From the NCBI GenBank assembly GCA_019417145.1, contig DXVY01000062.1, positions 1 to 8,277 of the forward strand: a stretch of DNA of 8,277 nt, written 5' to 3'. A model generated the notes under the pieces. That model had not been told where the DNA came from, did not search any database, and was given only the letters and a program-made list of their open reading frames with translations. The position numbers and the translations under genes are program-made. Shown piece by piece: positions 1-6,249 of the stretch. The stretch's first letter is position 1; every line of letters starts with the position of its first letter. Source of the DNA: Clostridiales bacterium (GTDB lineage: Bacteria; Bacillota; Clostridia; Oscillospirales; Acutalibacteraceae).

Positions 1-29
1 GTGGGCTCGGAGATGTGTATAAGAGACAG
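1..29. other. Nextera/Tn5 sequencing adapter remnant (not genomic)
   Basis: The first 29 bases match the 3' part of the Illumina Nextera read-2 adapter, including the 19-base Tn5 mosaic end that finishes in AGATGTGTATAAGAGACAG. Genomic sequence starts at base 30. This is untrimmed library adapter at a contig end, not a transposon in the genome. It cuts the mutS reading frame. Confidence 0.97.
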
Positions 30-103
30 TCGTAATACTGTTGCATCATGGGAGAGAGATCGCTGTAAGTCACGGCGGTCTTATTTTCATCCCTGTTTTT
101 CAT
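30..103 (-). CDS. mutS: DNA mismatch repair protein MutS, N-terminal fragment (24 codons)
   Basis: Only the first 24 codons and two bases remain before the adapter. The peptide starts MKNRDENKTA and ends LSPMMQQYY, which matches the conserved start of MutS domain I (usually a few residues, then LTPMMQQY). MutS recognises mismatched base pairs and starts repair with MutL. The ATG at 103 is supported by an AAGGAG motif at 116-121, though the 12-nt spacing is longer than ideal. No other in-frame ATG lies upstream before a stop. The gene follows miaB and the YlbF-family gene on the same strand, the usual order in Clostridia, which supports the call. About ten residues precede the usual start of the family, a slightly long N-terminus. 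The rest of the gene lies outside the window. Confidence 0.82.
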
Positions 104-166
104 ATCGGTCCGCTTCTCCTTTTCATGGCCCTCGCCGGGACCCTCTGTAGGCCCGCCCACAGCCCG

Positions 167-186
167 CCGCTGCTTCCCGGCAGCGG
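167..186 (-). other. Hairpin between ylbF-family gene and mutS
   Basis: A perfect 7-bp stem (CCGCTGC with GCAGCGG) encloses a 6-nt loop in the 146-nt gap before mutS. A second GC-rich imperfect hairpin lies at about 207-238. Neither is followed by a T-tract in the direction of transcription, so they do not look like intrinsic terminators. They may be mRNA-processing or attenuation structures, or only a by-product of GC-rich intergenic DNA. Confidence 0.3.
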
Positions 187-249
187 TCGGCTAGAGGCAG
201 GCCGGATACGAGCCCGCGCAGCCAACGCCCTGCGGGCCCGGAACGGCCT

Positions 250-654
250 TTAATGGCAGCCGCTGCAGGAAGCGCAGCTCCCGCCGCACCCCTCGGAGGC
301 CTCGCAGGTCTCCGGGTCCTCTCCGTTTACGCAGCGGGTGATTACTCCGTTGACCATAGCCAGCAGCTGGTCCATAGCCGTTTTGGCCTCGTTGTAGGCA
401 ATCATGTTGGGATTTGTCATGATCGTACCGTAAATCTGCTTGAGCTCGTCGTTATATTTTTTTACCCTTTCGGCGTCCTGCTCGTCCTTGGAGAGCTCGT
501 TGTCCAGGGACATCCGGGCGAGGTTGAATTTGCCTATGGCCTCCTGCAGGGACTGATCCTGATCATTTTTCTCCCGCGCGGCGGTAAAAGCGGCGTATCG
601 AGGGTCCTCTTGGATGACCCGGCCAAGCTGGCGGGTCGCTTCTAAAACATCCAT
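250..654 (-). CDS. YlbF/YmcA-family protein with cysteine-rich C-terminal tail
   Basis: A 134-residue, mostly helical and charged protein of the YlbF/YmcA (Com_YlbF) family. It starts MDVLEATRQLG, and the helical body includes DPRYAAFTAAREKNDQD and NPNMIAYNEAKTAMDQLL. In Bacillus subtilis, YlbF (RicF) and YmcA (RicA) form a complex with YaaT that carries iron-sulfur clusters and affects mRNA maturation, competence, sporulation and biofilm formation. Whether this paralogue does the same is inference. The last 27 residues hold six cysteines (C108, C117, C123, C127, C130, C133) and end in His134, a plausible metal or Fe-S ligand tail. I chose the ATG at 654 because AAGGAG sits 7 nt before it; a TTG two codons upstream would be only one base from the same motif. 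It lies 65 nt after miaB, with which it is presumably co-transcribed. Confidence 0.85.
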   Translation of the reverse strand: MDVLEATRQLGRVIQEDPRYAAFTAAREKNDQDQSLQEAIGKFNLARMSLDNELSKDEQDAERVKKYNDELKQIYGTIMTNPNMIAYNEAKTAMDQLLAMVNGVITRCVNGEDPETCEASEGCGGSCASCSGCH

Positions 655-661
655 TTGCAAT

Positions 662-667
662 CTCCTT
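662..667 (-). promoter_or_regulatory. Ribosome binding site fixing the ylbF-family start
   Basis: AAGGAG on the minus strand, 7 nt before ATG 654 and only 1 nt before an alternative TTG at 660. The spacing decides for the ATG. Confidence 0.75.
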
Positions 668-719
668 TTTCTTTTCCTTTTATTTTCGGACGGCGGCCAC
701 GCCGCCGGTATCCGCTGTA

Positions 720-2120
720 TTATTCAGCCAGCACGCCCCTGTGCATGGAGACGCCCGGCTGGGTGATCCGCACCTGTACAAAACGCCCCACCAAAGCGGG
801 ATCGCCGGGGAATTCCACCACCCGGTTGTTTTCCGCCCGACCGGCTAGAATGCCTGCGCCCCGGTCCTCCTCACAGAGCAGCCGCAGGGTTTCGTCCCGA
901 ACCGCCTCGGCCTTTTGCCTGCCGATTTTTTCCTGGGCGGCCAGCAGCTCGTTGAACCAGCGGACCTTCTCCCCGTGGGGCACAGGGTCCTCCATCCCGG
1001 CCGCCGGCGTCCCCTCCCGGGGGGAATAGATGAAGGTGAAGAGGGAGGAAAAGCCCACCTGCTCCACCAGGGACAGGGTGTCCTGAAATTCCCGATAGGT
1101 CTCCCCCGGAAAGCCCACGATCACATCGGAGGTCAGGGCGATATCCGGCATGCGGCGGCGGGCCTCCTCCACCAGCCGCAGATATCCCGCCCGGTCGTAA
1201 TGCCGGTTCATAGCCTTCAGGACCCGGTCGGAGCCCGACTGAAAGGGCAGATGCAGATGGCCGCAAACCTTCTCGCAGTCGGCCATGGCGTCCAGCAGCT
1301 CCAGGGTGCAGTCCTTGGGATGGGAGGTCATAAAGCGAATGCGAAAATCGCCGGGTATGGCGTTCACCATCCGCAGCAGCCGCGCAAAATCCACCCCGTG
1401 GGCCTCCCCCTTGCCATAGGAATTGACGTTCTGGCCAAGCAAGGTGATATCCTTATAGCCGGCCGCCACCATGCTCTCGGCCTCGGCCACCACATCCTCC
1501 GGCGCCCGCGAGCGCTCCCGGCCCCGGACGTAAGGCACAATACAGTAGGTGCAGAAATTGTTGCAGCCGTACATAATGGGCAGCCAGCCGCGAAAGGCGC
1601 TGTCCCGCCTGACCGGCAGGCCCTCCACGATTTCCGTGTGGGAATCGTCCAGCTCAAAGACCCGGCCGCCGGTAAGGCAGCGGTAGAGCAGCTCGGGCAG
1701 GCGATGCTGCACGTGGGTGCCGAAAACCAGATCCACGTGAGGATAGCTCCTCTTGATCCGGTCGGCCACCTGGGGCTGCTGCATCATACAGCCGCACAGG
1801 GCGATGATACAGTCCGGCCGACGTCTCTTCTGGTGCTTGAAAGCGCCCACGTTGCCGTAGACCCGGTCCTCGGCGTGACCGCGCACGGCGCAGGTATTGC
1901 AGAGGATCAGGTCGGCCTGCTCCACATCCTCGGTAAAGGCATAGCCCATTTCGGCCAAAAAGCCCTTCATGCGCTCAGAATCGCTGACGTTCTGCTGGCA
2001 GCCGTAGGTCTGCACCAAGGCCTTTGGCTGATGGGTATACCGGGAGGCCAGGATGGTCCCCACCCGTTCAATATATTCCTTTTGGGCGGCCAGGACCGCC
2101 TGCTTGCTCGTATCGGACAA
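720..2120 (-). CDS. miaB: tRNA-2-methylthio-N6-dimethylallyladenosine synthase MiaB
   Basis: A 466-residue radical SAM methylthiotransferase that adds a methylthio group to C2 of N6-isopentenyladenosine at position 37 of tRNAs reading UNN codons. All three expected domains are present. The N-terminal UPF0004 domain has the three ligands of the auxiliary [4Fe-4S] cluster: C41 in TYGCQQN, C77 in NTCAVR and C111 in CGCM. The radical SAM core carries CxxxCxxC at C186, C190 and C193 (YGCNNFCTYC), followed by PYVRGRERSR, typical of MiaB rather than RimO or MtaB. A C-terminal TRAM domain covers about 400-466. Length is normal. The start is a TTG at 2120 with AAAGGAG 9 nt upstream (2130-2136); an in-frame stop further upstream excludes a longer protein. 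It is the first gene of the operon with the YlbF-family gene and mutS. Confidence 0.97.
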   Translation of the reverse strand: MSDTSKQAVLAAQKEYIERVGTILASRYTHQPKALVQTYGCQQNVSDSERMKGFLAEMGYAFTEDVEQADLILCNTCAVRGHAEDRVYGNVGAFKHQKRRRPDCIIALCGCMMQQPQVADRIKRSYPHVDLVFGTHVQHRLPELLYRCLTGGRVFELDDSHTEIVEGLPVRRDSAFRGWLPIMYGCNNFCTYCIVPYVRGRERSRAPEDVVAEAESMVAAGYKDITLLGQNVNSYGKGEAHGVDFARLLRMVNAIPGDFRIRFMTSHPKDCTLELLDAMADCEKVCGHLHLPFQSGSDRVLKAMNRHYDRAGYLRLVEEARRRMPDIALTSDVIVGFPGETYREFQDTLSLVEQVGFSSLFTFIYSPREGTPAAGMEDPVPHGEKVRWFNELLAAQEKIGRQKAEAVRDETLRLLCEEDRGAGILAGRAENNRVVEFPGDPALVGRFVQVRITQPGVSMHRGVLAE

Positions 2121-2225
2121 ACCTGTTTTCTCCTTTGGTTAAAAGTGGCGGCGGCCGGCGCTAAGTTCCGCGGCCCGCGCCCGCGGTACGCCCCGCAAAA
2201 GGCAGGGGCGACAAGAAATTATACA
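2121..2225 (-). other. Leader of the miaB transcript with two GC-rich hairpins
   Basis: The predicted transcript begins near 2225, leaving about 105 untranslated nt. Two hairpins can form: CGCCCC/GGGGCG at 2189-2210 with a further inner 2-bp pairing, and CCGCGG/CCGCGG at 2168-2186. Neither is followed by a T-tract, so attenuation by termination is not supported. I recognise no riboswitch. Confidence 0.35.
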
Positions 2226-2231
2226 AAGTTT

Positions 2232-2260
2232 ATTATAGCCGATTTACCCCGCCGGTTCAA
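2232..2260 (-). promoter_or_regulatory. Sigma-A type promoter for miaB operon
   Basis: On the minus strand, TTGAAC (2255-2260) and TATAAT (2232-2237) are separated by exactly 17 bp, close to consensus. Transcription would start near 2225, upstream of miaB. The -35 hexamer lies inside the loop of the hairpin at 2247-2271. Confidence 0.75.
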
Positions 2261-2290
2261 TAGCGGCGGGGCAAAAAAGTCCCCCGCCGC
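2247..2290. repeat. Three-arm GC-rich inverted repeat at the miaB promoter
   Basis: Three related GC-rich arms lie in a row: CCCCGCCG (2247-2254), GCGGCGGGG (2263-2271) and CCCCGCCGC (2282-2290). The middle arm can pair with either neighbour: an 8-bp stem with a 9-nt loop on the left, or a 9-bp stem with a 10-nt loop on the right. The two pairings exclude each other. The -35 hexamer of the miaB promoter is in the left loop. A terminator remnant, a regulator site or chance are all possible. Confidence 0.5.
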
Positions 2291-2303
2291 TTGCCGGGTA
2301 AGG

Positions 2304-2345
2304 AAAAACGGAAAAAGAGAGGGGCGTCGCAGCCCGTCTCTCTTT
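2304..2345 (-). terminator. Probable second intrinsic terminator (minus strand)
   Basis: AAAGAGAG pairs with CTCTCTTT (8 bp), and inside this GGGC pairs with GCCC, with a small bulge and a 6-nt loop (stem 2314-2345). On the minus strand it is followed by TT, CCG and TTTTT. It lies about 230 bp after the main terminator of the two-component operon, so it may catch read-through before the miaB promoter. Confidence 0.55.
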
Positions 2346-2575
2346 CTGCGCGGTAATCCCCCCATATAATTTCCCTTTGTTTTGCCTTACAGGGGGCTTT
2401 GCTCCATACATTCCAGGCGACGCGGAGGGCGATTTTTTCCATGGTATTGCGCCGCCCCATGCACCCGGCGGGGTTGGCAAGGCTGTCATCGGCGGGCGTC
2501 GTCTGCCTCTGGGGGTATCCCGGTCAAACCGGCGTGGTAAAGGGGACGAACCATGCGCTGCGCCATGCAAGCGTG
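2346..2575. other. Intergenic stretch without a supported gene
   Basis: This GC-rich gap lies between the two terminators. Open frames exist on both strands, but none has a ribosome binding site with convincing protein-like sequence. A short CCGGT/ACCGG hairpin lies at 2520-2532. I see no RNA gene or riboswitch. Confidence 0.5.
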
Positions 2576-2627
2576 AAAACAAAAAGCAGAAAAAGCGTAC
2601 CCCTTGGACGGACGTCGCTTTTTCCGC
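2576..2627 (-). terminator. Intrinsic terminator of the kinase/LytTR operon
   Basis: A 12-bp stem (2616-2627 with 2586-2597, one G-U pair) encloses an 18-nt loop. On the minus strand it is followed directly by TTTTTGTTTTC. It lies about 30 nt after the stop codon of the response regulator gene. Confidence 0.9.
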
Positions 2628-2655
2628 TTCCATTCTTTTCTCATGCCCACATGCC

Positions 2656-3372
2656 TCAAAAGGTGTAATCCAAATAGGCTTCTTTCAGTTTCGGATAAAT
2701 ATTCCGCGAGATGGGGATACGCGTCCCGTCGGTCATCAACAGATCGGCGGTCGTCAGGCCGTTTACATACGCAAGGTTTACGATATACGCCCTGTGCGGA
2801 AGAAAAAAGCCGGGATAATCCCGTAACTGTTCATACAACGACGACAGGGTGGCCGGGGTTTGGATAACCGTCCCGTCGGCGAGCTTGCAGGCCCTGCGAT
2901 GGTTGAAGCTCTCCACCGTGACGATTTCCTGGATATGCACCTTTCGGATTCCCTCTCTGGTTTTCAGCAATAGGGCCGGGTTCTCCCTGGGCGCCAGATT
3001 GCGGACGCAGCGCAGCACCTCCTGCTCAAAATCCTCCCTTTTCACCGGCTTGAGCAGATACCCGGACGCTTTTACGCCAAAAGCCTCCACCGCATATTCC
3101 CGGGAAGTGGTCAAAAACAGGATCTCCGCCTTCTCCCCGCGCTCCCGCACCCTGCGGGCAATGTCGATGCCGCTCAGACGCGGCATAAGTATATCCAAAA
3201 GATACAGGTCGTATCCACCGCGGTCGCTGACCGTCTGCAAAAGATCATAGGCGGAGGAAAACGCGTCGGCTTTCAGGGGAATTTCCGGGTGTTTCTCAGA
3301 AAACCATGCGACGTATTCCCGCAGTTTTTTCACATCTTCTCCCCTGTCGTCACAAATACAGGCTCGGATCAA
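2656..3372 (-). CDS. LytTR-family response regulator
   Basis: A 238-residue transcription regulator of the LytR/AgrA type. The receiver domain (about 1-125) starts MIRACICDD with the acidic pair D8/D9. It has the phospho-acceptor D60 in YLLDILMP, T88/T89 in LFLTTSREY and K108 in YLLKPV. The C-terminal LytTR DNA-binding domain (about 138-238) shows HIQEIVTVES, LYEQLRDYPGFFLPHRAYIVNL and IPISRNIYPKLKEAY. It should be phosphorylated by the sensor kinase encoded 28 nt upstream and act on target promoters. The start is a TTG at 3372 with GAGGTG 8 nt before it. A longer form from a TTG at 3396 has no ribosome binding site and lacks the usual MIR-start fit. Its regulon is unknown; I found no convincing pair of LytTR direct repeats inside the window. 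Confidence 0.93.
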   Translation of the reverse strand: MIRACICDDRGEDVKKLREYVAWFSEKHPEIPLKADAFSSAYDLLQTVSDRGGYDLYLLDILMPRLSGIDIARRVRERGEKAEILFLTTSREYAVEAFGVKASGYLLKPVKREDFEQEVLRCVRNLAPRENPALLLKTREGIRKVHIQEIVTVESFNHRRACKLADGTVIQTPATLSSLYEQLRDYPGFFLPHRAYIVNLAYVNGLTTADLLMTDGTRIPISRNIYPKLKEAYLDYTF

Positions 3373-3380
3373 GAGAAAAT

Positions 3381-3386
3381 CACCTC
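3381..3386 (-). promoter_or_regulatory. Ribosome binding site fixing the response regulator start
   Basis: GAGGTG on the minus strand, 8 nt before the TTG at 3372. It lies between the kinase stop codon and the regulator, and supports a TTG start giving the family-typical MIR N-terminus. Confidence 0.65.
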
Positions 3387-3400
3387 GTTCTTCCAAGTGA

Positions 3401-5812
3401 TCAGCCGATGACCGACGGCTGCGACAGAATTTCCTTCAGTATTTCGGTGGGAAGGACAAATTCCGGCATACCCATGCTGCCCGGCGCCACTTCATATTCG
3501 TCGAACACAATCACCAATTGATCTTGCTCGTCGATATAGAAGTTTTGATCGGCGTCGATTTCCTTAAAGCACTCGTCCTCCGACCAGATACCGCCGGGAA
3601 TAAAATAATCCGCGACGCCGGCTTCCACCTGTTCGGTCATCTGCCGCAAAATCTCCCGGCTGATGACGCCCACATAATCGCTTTCCGGCTGGAACAAGCC
3701 TGCCAGTTCCAACAATTCACCGGTTTGCTTATCCAATGAAAAGCTGCGACTGTACTGGCCCGAACCGCCGACGTTCAGCGTGGTCTCAAACCGGACCGAA
3801 AGCAACCTGTGGTCGTTGCGCAGGATCTGATAGGTTGTGTCCATCCCTACATATCCTTCGTATTTCCGGGCGACATACCACAAAAACTTTTCCCGCATCT
3901 GTGCGATATATGCTTCCATCTGCTGGTTTGCATCCTCCACCCCGTCAGAGATATCCGAGGATGGGGCGGAGGATGTGGGCGTATCCGGCTGGGAGCCGGA
4001 GGAGGGCTGGGACGGGTCCGACGGCAGGGCCGGTGAGGATTCCTCTGTCGACGGTTGGGACGGCGCTGTCGACGCCGCTCCGTCCAAAGGCGCAAGCGGC
4101 GCGCCGGCCGATCCCGCCGAAAATTCATAAGATACGATCGGCTCTTGCGAACCAGTGGAGCCGTCCGCCGGTTCCGGTTCGGTGCTCTCCGGCCGGCTGA
4201 CGGTCTCCTGCGCATCGGCGGACACGCTTTCGGCCGGCTGCTCGGCTATATCCGCCGCTGGCGCGTCCGCTTCCAGCACGGGAAGGGTCGCCTTAAACGA
4301 GGTATCTCCCCAAAAGAAACTGTAGGAACGCAGATCGGCCAGACGCACCAGCGCACCAAAACCGGGGATGTCCGACAGCGCCTGCGCCATAACCGGCATA
4401 CAGTTGACAACAAGGAAAAAGGCGAACACGGAAAGGAGCGCCGAGGGGGCCAGCTTTCTAATGCGCTTCCAGTTTCTCCCACCGGACGGCGCGTCGGACG
4501 CCTGCCGACCAAACAGCACCGCCCTAAACCGAAATTCCCCCTCCTGGCACGCACAGCGAAACATCCCGTTATACTTCTTGGCAACCGTATCCACGCTTCG
4601 CAGTCCAATGCCGTGCCCTTCCCGCTTTGGGACAACGGGAAAACCGTCGGCAGTAAAGGACAGCGGCGCGTTGCAGGGGTTGTCCACAGATATGGCCAGC
4701 TTCCCATGGTCCGCCAGCTCTACCGCCAGATGCACATATCGGTCTTCCTCTTTTGAAATTTTCCGACAGGCGTTTACTGCGTTTTCCAAAGCATTGGCCA
4801 GCAAAACGCAGATATCCATTTCATCAAAGGGGATCTCCTCGGGCAGATGAATCTTGGCTGTTACGGCGCAATGCGCCTGTTTGGCCTGTCCGATGCAGGA
4901 GGCCAGCACGGCGTTGACCGTGGCGTTTTCACAATAGACCTCCTTTTCGATATTCGCCAGCTGCCCGTGTAGATTGCCGATATACCGGGTTATGCCCTCT
5001 GTATCCCCCTGCCTGGCCAGGCCCTCCAGCGCCAGGAGGTGATGGCGCATGTCGTGGCGGTAGGTCCGCCCCATCTCCATCTTTTTGCACATGTCCTCAT
5101 ATTCCCGGCGCTGCATCTGCATCTGGCGGGAAACCTCTTTTTCGGACGCCTCCATCCGGTCGATGGCCGCCGCCGACGACAGCACCCGGATAAGCACCAG
5201 AAATATGGATAAGGCGGTCAAAAGCAGAAGCAGAAGCAGGACGCCGTTGGTAGTGCTGCTTCCAACATACGAAAACAGCAAAACGACCATCAGCACCGGA
5301 AAGCCGAGCAGCAGCCAATTGGTGCGGTTGTGCAACACATATATCTGAAACGGCTTGCGGAGAAAGCGGAAAGCCATAAACACCAACAATCCCGAAATCA
5401 GCAACAGACAGGCCGTCATCAGCAGATTGCAGCCCCAGACCGGCAGGCTGGGCAGTCCAGCGAAATACCGCATGAGGATTTTCCACACGATTTTCAGGAC
5501 AAAGTAAACAATTGTGCCCATGGTCCAAATGGCCATTGTCTGGAAAAAGCCGGAGCGCGACAGGATATGCAGGCAGAGGATGGCCGGCAGGTAAGCGGTC
5601 AGCGGCAGCATGGTGAGCACCAGCGTACTATCCTGTCCGGACAGAAGCAACGCCGATTGAAGCAGGGTAATCCCCGCCAGCGTACCCCCGGCGATCAGCA
5701 GGCTGGTCCCCTTTGCAAACCGGCGTTCTGTCAAGCCGCCGCAGGTCAGTATAAAGGCCAGAAATAGGATCCCTTCCCACAGGAATTTATCCCATGTAGC
5801 CGAAAACGACAT
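3401..5812 (-). CDS. GHKL sensor histidine kinase fused to an RsiV-like outside domain
   Basis: An 803-residue membrane kinase. About seven hydrophobic segments lie within residues 10-211, including a run of seven leucines, as in AgrC-like sensors. A probable coiled coil (217-248) leads to the phospho-acceptor H253 in TYRHDMRHH. The GHKL ATPase domain has an N-box at N340-N347 (NALENAVNAC) and a G-box at 399-404 (GHGIGL). Such kinases normally end here. This one continues with a further membrane segment (about 454-475), an A-Q-A motif (476-478), an SDIPGFGALVRLADLRSYSF stretch (480-499), a Ser/Pro/Glu-rich linker (about 515-630) and a final domain (632-803) resembling DUF3298/RsiV. In Bacillus, RsiV is an anti-sigma factor whose ectodomain binds lysozyme. 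The frame is unbroken, so I read this as a real fusion. It should phosphorylate the LytTR regulator downstream. The ligand is unknown. Confidence 0.88.
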   Translation of the reverse strand: MSFSATWDKFLWEGILFLAFILTCGGLTERRFAKGTSLLIAGGTLAGITLLQSALLLSGQDSTLVLTMLPLTAYLPAILCLHILSRSGFFQTMAIWTMGTIVYFVLKIVWKILMRYFAGLPSLPVWGCNLLMTACLLLISGLLVFMAFRFLRKPFQIYVLHNRTNWLLLGFPVLMVVLLFSYVGSSTTNGVLLLLLLLTALSIFLVLIRVLSSAAAIDRMEASEKEVSRQMQMQRREYEDMCKKMEMGRTYRHDMRHHLLALEGLARQGDTEGITRYIGNLHGQLANIEKEVYCENATVNAVLASCIGQAKQAHCAVTAKIHLPEEIPFDEMDICVLLANALENAVNACRKISKEEDRYVHLAVELADHGKLAISVDNPCNAPLSFTADGFPVVPKREGHGIGLRSVDTVAKKYNGMFRCACQEGEFRFRAVLFGRQASDAPSGGRNWKRIRKLAPSALLSVFAFFLVVNCMPVMAQALSDIPGFGALVRLADLRSYSFFWGDTSFKATLPVLEADAPAADIAEQPAESVSADAQETVSRPESTEPEPADGSTGSQEPIVSYEFSAGSAGAPLAPLDGAASTAPSQPSTEESSPALPSDPSQPSSGSQPDTPTSSAPSSDISDGVEDANQQMEAYIAQMREKFLWYVARKYEGYVGMDTTYQILRNDHRLLSVRFETTLNVGGSGQYSRSFSLDKQTGELLELAGLFQPESDYVGVISREILRQMTEQVEAGVADYFIPGGIWSEDECFKEIDADQNFYIDEQDQLVIVFDEYEVAPGSMGMPEFVLPTEILKEILSQPSVIG

Positions 5813-6092
5813 ACCCTCTTTCCTCTCCTTTTTAAAAATGACAAGCCGACCATAAAACCCTGAAAGGCCGGCAGCCATTTTTCCTATGGATATTCTCATC
5901 TTTCCACTATCAATACGAGCCGACAGAACCCAAGAAGCAGATCTTGTCCGATCAAATCCAGCCCGCGGCCGCCTGGCCGCGAAGGACATATTCCTGCGTT
6001 TTTGCAGCACTATGCGTTTGCCGCCGTATAGCCGGCCGCAAATTCTATGCTGCGGGCTGCACTTTTGCAGCTTTCATCAAGCCTCGACCCTG
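5813..6092 (-). other. Long 5' leader of the kinase operon
   Basis: About 280 nt separate the predicted transcription start from the kinase ATG. The frame is open back to 6010, but the translated extension (rich in Arg and Ser, with no membrane segment) does not look like protein and has no ribosome binding site. Hairpins include CGCGGCC/GGCCGCG with a 4-nt loop at 5964-5981 and CTGCA/TGCAG at 6057-6070. No known riboswitch was recognised. Confidence 0.4.
5822..5830 (-). promoter_or_regulatory. Ribosome binding site for the kinase start at 5812
   Basis: AAGGAGAGG on the minus strand ends 9 nt before ATG 5812. It fixes a start just ahead of the first membrane segment and rejects the 66-residue upstream extension. 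Confidence 0.75.
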
Positions 6093-6094
6093 AA

Positions 6095-6112
6095 AAATAT
6101 TATAGCAAGGAT
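6095..6112. repeat. 18-bp direct repeat, copy 1 (kinase promoter -10 region)
   Basis: The sequence AAATATTATAGCAAGGAT occurs here and again at 8187-8204 in the same orientation. Both copies contain the minus-strand -10 element TATAAT with an extended TGC in front. They lie 2,092 bp apart, at the two ends of the AT-rich accessory block. Confidence 0.8.
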
Positions 6113-6126
6113 ACTTTTATAGTCAA
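6099..6126 (-). promoter_or_regulatory. Strong promoter for the kinase/LytTR operon
   Basis: On the minus strand, TTGACT (6121-6126) and TATAAT (6099-6104) are separated by 16 bp. TGC directly before the -10 gives an extended -10 element. The near-consensus sequence suggests sigma-A transcription. Autoregulation by the LytTR protein is possible but not visible. Confidence 0.82.
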
Positions 6127-6249
6127 GTTACGGATAAACACCTCCATAACTTTCCTCGCCCCAATTGCAAGCGTACGGGCGCATGGGAGGTTTTAGCACC
6201 GGTATGTAGCGATGACCCTATCACACAAAGCAAGGTCCATGATTTTTTA

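Noticed and set aside
41..253. Plus-strand ORF of 70 codons near the left edge
   Set aside because: It lies opposite the mutS start and the gap before it, has no ribosome binding site, and its translation is low-complexity Arg/Ala/Leu typical of a GC-rich shadow frame.
915..2369. Long plus-strand ORF of 484 codons antisense to miaB
   Set aside because: It is a mirror frame of miaB in GC-rich DNA. The His/Gly/Ala/Val-rich translation shows no domain, while the minus strand has every MiaB motif.
2244..2633. Minus-strand ORFs in the gap between the LytTR gene and miaB
   Set aside because: They run through both terminator hairpins and the miaB promoter, have no good ribosome binding site, and show no recognisable protein.
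5813..6010. 66-residue N-terminal extension of the kinase
   Set aside because: The TTG start at 6010 lacks a ribosome binding site and the extension is Arg/Ser-rich and not protein-like, whereas AAGGAGAGG sits 9 nt before ATG 5812.
6127..6249. LytTR binding repeats upstream of the kinase promoter
   Set aside because: Only one weak partial match (AAAGTTATG on the minus strand) was seen, with no second repeat at the expected distance.
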